12,947 nucleotides of DNA from Pseudomonadota bacterium. Its GTDB lineage: Bacteria > Pseudomonadota > Alphaproteobacteria > Azospirillales > Azospirillaceae. Each line of letters starts with the position of its first letter. Position 1 is the stretch's first letter. A model generated the notes under the pieces. The model had not been told where the DNA came from. It saw only the letters and a program-made list of their open reading frames with translations, and searched no databases. The position numbers and the translations under genes are program-made. Shown in pieces: positions 6,378 through 12,292 of the stretch. Where the stretch lies: positions 1-12,947 of the forward strand of contig JAEZPL010000315.1 in assembly GCA_023413605.1 (NCBI GenBank), in the 5' to 3' direction.

Positions 6378-7964
6378 GTGACCGAGTATACCCAAAAGAC
6401 TCTACCCGAAAGTCATATGACGAGTCGTGCTTCCTGGCTGGAAGCTTTGGTCTCGGCCAACGGCGCGGCTCACGCTCTGCTTGCGCCGGACGGGCGACTT
6501 CTCGTGGTCAACCAGGCCTTCGCTGCCGCCTTCGGTTGTCTTCCGGACGCCGTGGAAGGTAAGCCGCTTGGCGACCTGGGCATTGCTCCGGCGGTCGTGC
6601 CGCAGATCGAGGCGCAACTCCGCCGCGTCGCCGCCACCGGCAACCCGGTCGCCACGCCCGGTCTGTTGCCGGGGGCCGAGGTGACGCTGACCCCCGTGCG
6701 CGACGCCGACGGCGTCATCACCGCCGTGGCGGCCATCGGCGACGCCGACGCGGCCCTGCTGTCCGCCGCCCGGGCGGAGGCGGCGCACGCACGCGCCGAG
6801 GCCGCCCAGGCCCGCGTCGAGGCCGAGAAGGCGCGCACGGCGAAGGGCCGCTTCCTGTCCGCCGCCAGCCACGACCTGCGCCAGCCCTTCCAGGCGATGC
6901 ACCTGTTCCACCACCTGCTGATGGGCCGTCTGACCGACCCCGGCTCGCGCGAGTTGGGCGACAAGCTGGAGCAGGCCATCACCGCGGGCGAAACCCTTCT
7001 GCGCGCCCTGCTGGATGTCTCCGCGCTGGAAGCCGGGCTGGTGAAGGTGCAGCCGCAGACTTTCCCGATCGACGAGACTCTGGGCCGCCTGCTCCAGGAA
7101 TTCGCGCCGGAGGCGGAGGCCAAGGACCTGCGCTTCAACGTCCGCCCGGCCGAAGCGGAGGTGACGACCGACCCGATCCTGCTGGAACGGCTGCTGCGCC
7201 CGCTGCTGTCCAACGCCTTCCGCTACACCGAGAAGGGCGGCGTGCTGCTGGCCGCCCGCCGTCGCGGCGACGTGCTGCGGGTGGAGGTGTGGGACACCGG
7301 CATCGGCATCGCCGAGGCCGACCATGCGGCGATCTTCGACGACTTCCACCAGCTCGGCAATCCCGGCCGCGACCGCAAGCAGGGGTTGGGGCTGGGCCTT
7401 GCCATCGCGCGGCGCCTTGCGGCGCTGCTGGGGATGCCCGTCACCCTGCGCTCGCGGCCCGGCAAGGGCTCCGTCTTCGCGGTGGACGTGCCGCTCGCCG
7501 ACGCCGGGCGGGACGACGATGGCCACGAGGACAAGGACGATGCGTCCACGGGCGAGGTCGGGTCCGGCGGCGACCGCGGCACCGTCCTGGTCATCGAGGA
7601 CGACGCCATGCAGCTGGAAGGCATCGGCCTGCTGCTGCGCGGCTGGGGCTACGAGGTCATTCCCTCCCGCAGCCTCACCGAGGCCTACAGCCGGCTGGCG
7701 GCGACGCCGTCCACGCCGGACCTGGTCCTGTCCGACCTGCGCCTGACCGGCCCGGAGACCGGCATAGAGGCCATCCGCGCCGTGCGCGACCGCTGTGGCC
7801 GCCGCGTCCCCGGCGTGATCGTCACCGGCGACACCGACCCCGACCGCCTGCGGATCGTGGACCGCTCCGGCTTCGACGTGGTGCACAAGCCCTACGACCC
7901 GATCGTCCTGAAGTCCCTGATCGCCCACAGCCTGTCCGGCACGGGCACCCGCGCGGGGGTGTGA
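6378..7964 (+). CDS. Soluble PAS hybrid histidine kinase with C-terminal receiver
   Basis: A 528-residue cytosolic hybrid kinase. A PAS-like sensor domain lies at about 20-125. An Ala/Glu/Arg-rich coiled coil (about 128-156) leads to the HisKA box SAASHDLRQPFQAM with phospho-accepting His165. The ATPase domain shows the N-box Asn279 (LLSNAFRYT), the G1 box DTGIGI at 306-311 and the G2 box GLGLG at 336-340. After an acidic linker (about 376-400) a receiver domain carries EDD at 407-409, phospho-acceptor Asp453 (LSDLRL), Thr483 and Lys504. No membrane span is predicted, so the signal is intracellular; the ligand is unknown. The GTG start is supported by GGTGAAG upstream; an ATG at codon 14 is an alternative. 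No DNA-binding regulator or phosphotransfer protein is adjacent, so its output partner lies elsewhere. The TGA stop is the first triplet of a repeat. Confidence 0.93.
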   Translation: MTEYTQKTLPESHMTSRASWLEALVSANGAAHALLAPDGRLLVVNQAFAAAFGCLPDAVEGKPLGDLGIAPAVVPQIEAQLRRVAATGNPVATPGLLPGAEVTLTPVRDADGVITAVAAIGDADAALLSAARAEAAHARAEAAQARVEAEKARTAKGRFLSAASHDLRQPFQAMHLFHHLLMGRLTDPGSRELGDKLEQAITAGETLLRALLDVSALEAGLVKVQPQTFPIDETLGRLLQEFAPEAEAKDLRFNVRPAEAEVTTDPILLERLLRPLLSNAFRYTEKGGVLLAARRRGDVLRVEVWDTGIGIAEADHAAIFDDFHQLGNPGRDRKQGLGLGLAIARRLAALLGMPVTLRSRPGKGSVFAVDVPLADAGRDDDGHEDKDDASTGEVGSGGDRGTVLVIEDDAMQLEGIGLLLRGWGYEVIPSRSLTEAYSRLAATPSTPDLVLSDLRLTGPETGIEAIRAVRDRCGRRVPGVIVTGDTDPDRLRIVDRSGFDVVHKPYDPIVLKSLIAHSLSGTGTRAGV

Positions 7965-8090
7965 TACCGAAGGCCTTTGATGGCTTCCATCAAAGGCCTT
8001 CGGTGCAATCCCGGCAGCATATGGCGCAGCCATGTGCGAAAGGGTCATACGGCCGGCCGATCGTGGAAGCGTTCATGCGCCGGCCGTATG
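7962..8090 (+). repeat. Three-hairpin intergenic repeat, copy 3 (full length)
   Basis: This is the most complete copy. It begins TGATACCGAAGGC; its TGA is the stop codon of the hybrid kinase. Hairpin 1 is a perfect 18-bp stem (7966-7983 with 7987-8004) in which one G-C pair of copies 1 and 2 is swapped to C-G. Hairpin 2 (8017-8025 with 8029-8037) has one T-G pair. Hairpin 3 pairs CATACGGCCGGC (8046-8057) with GCCGGCCGTATG (8079-8090), 12 bp around a 21-base loop. The spacers between hairpins are nearly identical to the other copies, including GTGCGAAAGGGTCATACGG. Confidence 0.9.
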
Positions 8091-8207
8091 ATTCCGGCGA
8101 TCGGGGTGCCCGACGGCCGAACGAAGGGATAGCACCGCCCACGCTTGCACCGGGGAGACTGCCCATCGGCGACACGCGCGCCGAATCGCGTGCACCCATA
8201 TCCATGT

Positions 8208-8270
8208 CGGAGGCGGGGCTTTTTCCAACGGCCCCTGGCGCAGGGCGCGCCGCGGCCTCCGAAATGGAGG
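8208..8270 (+). promoter_or_regulatory. Possible ribosome-binding-site switch before the secreted-protein gene
   Basis: The ribosome binding site GGAGG (8266-8270) can pair perfectly with CCTCC (8256-8260 region) around the loop GAAAT, which would mask it. The same GCCTCCG (8255-8261) can instead pair with CGGAGGC at 8208-8214, which would free it. The two pairings exclude each other. No known riboswitch class is recognised. The rest of the 8091-8276 gap shows nothing else I can name. Confidence 0.3.
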
Positions 8271-8276
8271 TGGGCC

Positions 8277-8714
8277 ATGTTTCGTGCTGTGCCTCGTGCT
8301 ATGCCTCGCGCCTTGTCGGCCGGTTGGCGCCGGTCCGTTGCAGCGGCCATGGTGACCGGTGCCTTGACCATGGCTGGTCCGGTGGCGGCGCAGACCATCG
8401 TTGGCGGTGATTGGGGATTCATGGCCGGCGGGGCGGCCGATTGGGATGGGCGCGGCTGCATCTTCGGTTATCGGTTCGGCCTGGACCTGCTCGTTCCCGG
8501 CTACAATCCGGGGCCGGTGCCCGCCTATTGCCCGCCGCCCATCGCCTTCTACCCGCGGCCGTCGCAGGCTGCGCTGGCCGCGCCGCTGTATCTGGCGTCT
8601 CCGAGTCGGTCCTCATGCGCGCTGCAGTCCGCCGGGCTGGCCGGACAGCTGCTGTCCTCGTTGCCCGACTCCCTGTGCCGCGACGACTCGGCGTTGTGGG
8701 CGCAAACGCGTTGA
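8277..8714 (+). CDS. Small secreted protein of unknown function, four cysteines
   Basis: A 145-residue protein not assigned to a family. An N-terminal signal peptide is clear: a basic segment with several Arg up to residue 19, a hydrophobic stretch at about 21-34, and a VAA-Q cleavage site after Ala38. The mature part (about 107 residues) is rich in Gly, Pro and Ala, begins QTIVGGDWGFMAGGAADWDG, and has Cys61, Cys85, Cys114 and Cys134, enough for two periplasmic disulfides. Pro/Tyr-rich PAYCPPPIAFYPRP is at 82-95. The start at 8277 is chosen because GGAGG lies six bases upstream and the signal peptide begins there; longer in-frame starts lack a ribosome binding site. Neighbours give no functional clue. 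It is probably transcribed alone. Confidence 0.7.
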   Translation: MFRAVPRAMPRALSAGWRRSVAAAMVTGALTMAGPVAAQTIVGGDWGFMAGGAADWDGRGCIFGYRFGLDLLVPGYNPGPVPAYCPPPIAFYPRPSQAALAAPLYLASPSRSSCALQSAGLAGQLLSSLPDSLCRDDSALWAQTR

Positions 8715-8741
8715 ATACCCACCATTACTTCATACGGCTGA

Positions 8742-8770
8742 TTGACAGCCTCCCCCTCCCTCCATAAGGC
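8742..8770 (+). promoter_or_regulatory. Candidate sigma-70 promoter of the ugp operon
   Basis: TTGACA at 8742-8747 matches the -35 consensus exactly. TAAGGC at 8765-8770 follows after a 17-base pyrimidine-rich spacer. The predicted start near 8777 gives a leader of about 260 bases before ugpB that contains the 23-codon ORF at 8810-8881. The -10 match is only moderate. Confidence 0.4.
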
Positions 8771-8809
8771 TTGCAGGCAAAAGAAGTACAAAGTCGGGGA
8801 GGGGTTTTC

Positions 8810-8881
8810 ATGCAGACACGGCCGCTGGAGCCGACCGCCGCCATTTCCGCTGCGTGCACAATCCGTGCGTGCGGTGCGTGA
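8810..8881 (+). CDS. Possible 23-aa leader ORF upstream of ugpB
   Basis: A short ORF starting MQTRPLEPTAAISAACT and ending IRACGA. GGGGAGGGG at 8796-8804 gives an ideal Shine-Dalgarno match seven bases before the ATG, and a candidate promoter lies just upstream. It has two Cys (residues 16 and 21) and two Arg, and no long run of one amino acid. It ends 154 bases before ugpB. I do not recognise the peptide. It could be a regulatory leader or a small protein; chance cannot be excluded. Confidence 0.4.
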   Translation: MQTRPLEPTAAISAACTIRACGA

Positions 8882-9035
8882 GCGTTTGCGCGCGTTTTCC
8901 CCGCCCGCGGCGGCAAATCGATCGGCGTCATCAAATCTTCAAGGGACCGTCGCGGGACGGCAACCCGCGCCCTGCATTCCAACAAAACGATGCAATCGAC
9001 CGGTCGCAACCGACCGGCACAGGGAGAGACAAACC
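8882..9035 (+). other. ugpB leader with hairpin next to the ribosome binding site
   Basis: This completes the 321-base gap between the secreted-protein gene and ugpB. CCGGTCG (9000-9006) and CGACCGG (9011-9017) form a 7-bp hairpin that ends five bases before the GGGAGAGA ribosome binding site of ugpB. GCGTCATCAAATCTTCAA at 8925-8942 loosely resembles a Pho box (first half-site GTCAT good, second poor). A small GC hairpin, CCGCC/GGCGG, lies at 8901-8913 with no T-run after it. Confidence 0.35.
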
Positions 9036-10373
9036 ATGCTGAATCGCCGCACGCTTGCCGCCTCGACGGCTGCGTTCGCCCTCGTCGCCGGCTTTGCCGG
9101 CGCCGCCTTCGCCCAGCAGAAGACCGTCATCGAATTCTGGCACGGCCTGCCGCAGCCGCTCGGCGGCCAGTTGGAGCAGGTGGTGAAGGGCTACAACGAC
9201 AGCCAGGACAAGGTGCAGGTCAACGCGACCTTCAAGGGCAACTATCCGGAAACGATGCAGGCGGCCATCGCCGCCTTCCGCGCCGGCAACGCCCCGCACA
9301 TCGTGCAGATGTTCGAGGTCGGCACCGCAACCATGCTGTCCGCCGGCCCGGCCATCAAGCCGGTGCACCAGCTGCTGAGCGAGACGGGCGGAGCGCTCGA
9401 CCCCAACGCCTACATTCCGGCGGTGCGCGGCTATTACTCGTCCAAGGACGGGAAGATGATGGCGCTGCCGTTCAACAGCTCCACCACCATCACCTTCTAC
9501 AACAAGGACGCCTTCCAAAAGGCCGGGCTGAACCCGGACAAGGCGCCGGCCACCTGGCCGGAGGTGATCGACGCGGTGCGCAAGCTGAAGGCCGCGGGCT
9601 ACGCCTGCCCGATGACCTTCTCCTGGCCGACCTGGACGCAGTTCGAGCAGCTGGGCGCCATCCACAACAAGCCCTTCGCCACCCAGTCCAACGGCTTCGG
9701 CGGCCTGAACGCGGAACTGAAGGTCAACGACCCGTTCTTCGTGAAGCACCTGCAAACCCTGATCGACCTTCAGAAGGAAGGGCTGATCAAATACGCCGGC
9801 CGCGACAACGGCCCCGACCCGCTGTTCCCGGCGGGCGAGTGCGCCATGATGCAGGCGTCCTCCGGCCTGCGCGCGCGCATCGTGAAGGAGGCGAAGTTCG
9901 CCTGGGGGGCCGCTCCGCTGCCCTACTGGCCGGACGCGATCGATTCGCCGAAGAACTCCATCATCGGCGGCGCGGCCTTCTGGGCCATGACCTCGCCCAA
10001 GCGCACGGCGGACGAGTACAAGGCCGTGGCCGACTTCTTCACCTACCTGTCCAAGCCCGCGGTGGACGCGAAGTGGCACATGGACACGGGCTATGTGCCG
10101 GTCACCCTCCAGGGCTTCGAGGAGGCGAAGAAGGCCGGCTTCTATGAAAAGAACCCCGGCGCCGACGTGCCGGCCCAGCAGCTGACCCGCACCGCCACCA
10201 CGGAGAACTCCATGGGCCTGCGGCTCGGCAACCTGCCGGAGATCCGCAACATCATCCAGGAAGAGATGGAAAAGGCCTTCCAGGGCCAGCAGACCGCCCA
10301 GCAGGCGCTCGACAACGCGGTGAAGCGCGGCAACACCGTGCTGCGCAACTTCGAGCGCGCCAACAAGGGCTGA
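9036..10373 (+). CDS. ugpB: sn-glycerol-3-phosphate ABC transporter, periplasmic binding protein
   Basis: A 445-residue family 1 solute-binding protein that delivers sn-glycerol-3-phosphate (and often glycerophosphodiesters) to the UgpAEC transporter. The signal peptide is residues 1-26, with cleavage at AFA-QQ. Segments closely matching E. coli UgpB, as I recall that sequence, are FKGNYPETM at 66-74, AAFRAGNAP at 79-87, EVGTAT at 94-99, PFNSST at 145-150, YNKDAF at 155-160, an IIGGA stretch, GFYEKNPGAD and GLRLGNLP near the C-terminus. Length is close to the E. coli protein (438). The start at 9036 has GGGAGAGA upstream and begins the signal peptide; a longer in-frame start at 8742 has neither. 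It is the first gene of the operon. A 134-base gap containing a 21-bp palindrome separates it from ugpA, which fits higher expression of the binding protein. Confidence 0.97.
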   Translation: MLNRRTLAASTAAFALVAGFAGAAFAQQKTVIEFWHGLPQPLGGQLEQVVKGYNDSQDKVQVNATFKGNYPETMQAAIAAFRAGNAPHIVQMFEVGTATMLSAGPAIKPVHQLLSETGGALDPNAYIPAVRGYYSSKDGKMMALPFNSSTTITFYNKDAFQKAGLNPDKAPATWPEVIDAVRKLKAAGYACPMTFSWPTWTQFEQLGAIHNKPFATQSNGFGGLNAELKVNDPFFVKHLQTLIDLQKEGLIKYAGRDNGPDPLFPAGECAMMQASSGLRARIVKEAKFAWGAAPLPYWPDAIDSPKNSIIGGAAFWAMTSPKRTADEYKAVADFFTYLSKPAVDAKWHMDTGYVPVTLQGFEEAKKAGFYEKNPGADVPAQQLTRTATTENSMGLRLGNLPEIRNIIQEEMEKAFQGQQTAQQALDNAVKRGNTVLRNFERANKG

Positions 10374-10414
10374 CGCCCCCGTCCTGTACCGGTTCGGGCG
10401 CTTTGCAACGAACG

Positions 10415-10460
10415 ATCACCCACCGTCATTCCCGCGCAGGCGGGAATGACGGTGGGTGAT
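10415..10460. repeat. Perfect 21-bp inverted repeat between ugpB and ugpA
   Basis: Positions 10415-10435 are perfectly complementary to 10440-10460 around the 4-base GCAG. The core GTCATTCCCGC...GCGGGAATGAC is a dispersed palindrome seen between genes in many proteobacteria. In the mRNA it would form a very stable hairpin 41 bases after the ugpB stop. No T-run follows, so it is more likely an mRNA-stabilising or partial-stop element than a full terminator. Confidence 0.92.
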
Positions 10461-10507
10461 TGCGGCCTGCGGAGCCCCGCGCCGGGACGGGGAGATTTGA
10501 GGACTTC

Positions 10508-11392
10508 ATGCAACGTCGCGTCATATTCGACAACAAGGCGTTGCCCTACCTGCTGCTCGCGCCGCAGGTGGCGGTGACGCTCATCTTCTTCATCTGGCCG
10601 GCGGCCCAGGCCATCTGGCAGTCCGTGCACCTGCAGGATGCCTTCGGCCTGCGCTCCCAGTTCGTCTGGTTCGAGAATTTCGAGGCCGTCCTCACCGACC
10701 CCGCCTACATCGACACGCTGCGCATCACGCTGATCTTCAGCGGATCGGTCACGCTGCTGTCGCTGGGGGTGGCGCTTGGGCTTGCCGTGCTGGCGGATTC
10801 GAAGATCAAGGGGGCCGGCGCCTACAAGACGCTGCTGATCTGGCCCTACGCGCTGGCGCCCGCCGTGGCGGCGGTGCTGTGGATGTTCATCTTCAACCCG
10901 GAGATCGGCGTCCTCGGCCGCGCGCTGAACGACCTGGGCTTCAACTGGGACTACCGGCTGAACGACACCCAGGCGCTGACGATGGTCATCCTGGCGGCCA
11001 GCTGGAAGCAGGTCTCCTACAACTTCATCTTCTTCCTGGCGGGCTTGCAGGCCATCCCGCGCTCCGTCCTTGAGGCCGCGAGCATCGACGGGGCGAGCGC
11101 CGTGCGCCGCTTCTGGACCATCACCTTCCCTCTGCTGTCGCCGACGACCTTCTTCCTGCTGGTGGTGGACATCGTCTACGCCTTCTTCGAGACCTTCGGC
11201 ACGATCCACGCGCTGACCCACGGCGGCCCCGGCCGCGCGACGGAGACGCTGATCTTCCGCGTCTACCAGGACGGCGTGGTCAACCACGACCTGGGGGCCT
11301 CCTCGGCCCAGTCGGTCATCCTGATGGTGATCGTGATCGGCCTGACCGCCATCCAGTTCCGCTTCGTCGAGCGCAAGGTGCATTACTCATGA
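10508..11392 (+). CDS. ugpA: sn-glycerol-3-phosphate ABC transporter permease UgpA
   Basis: A 294-residue inner-membrane permease with about six spans, part of the UgpAEC complex. It matches E. coli UgpA (295 residues) in length and in LPYLLLAPQ at 12-20, FFIWPA at 27-32, PYALAPAVAAVLW at 113-125 and WKQVSYNFIFF at 166-176. The cytoplasmic EAA loop that docks on the ATPase is EAASIDGA at 189-196, continuing to Pro208. The start at 10508 is preferred because GAGGA (10499-10503) precedes it and the family N-terminus fits; an ATG at 10460 would add 16 residues beginning at the palindrome. Its stop overlaps the ugpE start in ATGA, indicating translational coupling. Confidence 0.96.
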   Translation: MQRRVIFDNKALPYLLLAPQVAVTLIFFIWPAAQAIWQSVHLQDAFGLRSQFVWFENFEAVLTDPAYIDTLRITLIFSGSVTLLSLGVALGLAVLADSKIKGAGAYKTLLIWPYALAPAVAAVLWMFIFNPEIGVLGRALNDLGFNWDYRLNDTQALTMVILAASWKQVSYNFIFFLAGLQAIPRSVLEAASIDGASAVRRFWTITFPLLSPTTFFLLVVDIVYAFFETFGTIHALTHGGPGRATETLIFRVYQDGVVNHDLGASSAQSVILMVIVIGLTAIQFRFVERKVHYS

Positions 11393-12273
11393 CAACCGAC
11401 GAGAGCACCTTCGACCGGAGCACCGGACGCCGGCGGAGCCTGATGGATCTGGTCCCGCACGCGATCCTGATGCTGGGCGTGCTGGTCTTCGCCTTTCCCA
11501 TCTACATGACGCTGATCGGCTCCACCTGGGACGCCGCCACCATCGGGCGCGGCAACCTGCCGCTGACGCCGGGCGGGGAGGCTTGGGCCAACTACAACGC
11601 CGCCTGGAACGAAAGCCAGGGCACCCGCATCATGCACACGCCCGTGCGGATCATGATGTGGAACAGCCTGATCATGGCGATGGTCATCGCGTTGGGAAAG
11701 ATCGCCATCTCCATCCTGTCGGCCTACGCCGTGGCCTTCTTCCGCTTTCCGCTGCGGATGGCCTTCTTCTGGCTGATCTTCATCACGCTGATGCTGCCGG
11801 TGGAGGTGCGCATCATCCCCACCTACGAGGTCGTGGCGAACCTGGGCCTGATCGACACCTACGCCGGGCTGACCATTCCGCTGATCGCGTCCGCCACGGC
11901 GACGCTGCTGTTCCGGCAGTTCTTCCTGACCATCCCGGACGAGCTGGTGGAGGCCGCGAAGATCGACGGGGCCGGCGCGTTGCGCTTCTTCATCGACGTG
12001 GTGCTGCCGTTGTCGCGCACGAACATCGCCGCACTCTTCGTCATTCTCTTCATCTACGGCTGGAACCAGTATCTGTGGCCGTTGCTGGTCACCAACAGCG
12101 GCACCATGGAAACCGTGGTCATCGGCATCACCAAGATGATCGGCAACGGCGAGGCCGCGACCGACTGGAACATCATCATGGCCACCACCGTGCTCGCCAT
12201 GCTGCCGCCCGTCGCGGTGGTGGTGCTGATGCAGCGGTGGTTCGTCAAAGGCCTTGTGGACAGCGAAAAGTAA
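11389..12273 (+). CDS. ugpE: sn-glycerol-3-phosphate ABC transporter permease UgpE
   Basis: A 294-residue inner-membrane permease, partner of UgpA. A polar N-terminus of about 20 residues, longer than in E. coli (281 residues), precedes about six membrane spans. The EAA loop is EAAKIDGAG at 188-196, continuing to Pro207. LMLPVEVRIIPTYEVVANLGL at about 134-154 and the C-terminal WFVKGLVDSEK are typical of UgpE. It begins within the ugpA stop (ATGA at 11389-11392), so the two permeases are translationally coupled and probably made in equal amounts. ugpC follows after 19 bases. Confidence 0.96.
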   Translation: MTTDESTFDRSTGRRRSLMDLVPHAILMLGVLVFAFPIYMTLIGSTWDAATIGRGNLPLTPGGEAWANYNAAWNESQGTRIMHTPVRIMMWNSLIMAMVIALGKIAISILSAYAVAFFRFPLRMAFFWLIFITLMLPVEVRIIPTYEVVANLGLIDTYAGLTIPLIASATATLLFRQFFLTIPDELVEAAKIDGAGALRFFIDVVLPLSRTNIAALFVILFIYGWNQYLWPLLVTNSGTMETVVIGITKMIGNGEAATDWNIIMATTVLAMLPPVAVVVLMQRWFVKGLVDSEK

Positions 12274-12292
12274 TGGGCGAGAAGTAACGCAA

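Noticed and set aside
6402..8048. A 548-codon open frame on the minus strand, antisense to the hybrid kinase
   Set aside because: It covers a clearly real kinase, has a low-complexity Gly/Gln/Val-rich translation with no family features, and its N-terminus is read from repeat copy 3. It is a high-GC shadow frame.
8091..8276. A known riboswitch in the leader of the secreted-protein gene
   Set aside because: I could not match the conserved cores of common classes (cobalamin, TPP, SAM, glycine, ykkC). Only generic hairpins are visible.
8753..8808. A terminator formed by CCCCTCCC and GGGAGGGG followed by TTTT
   Set aside because: The loop would be about 37 bases, and the left arm lies in the spacer of a better-supported promoter. 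The right arm is explained as a ribosome binding site.
8931..10079. A 382-codon minus-strand open frame opposite ugpB
   Set aside because: It is a shadow of a well-supported binding-protein gene, with a biased, low-complexity translation.
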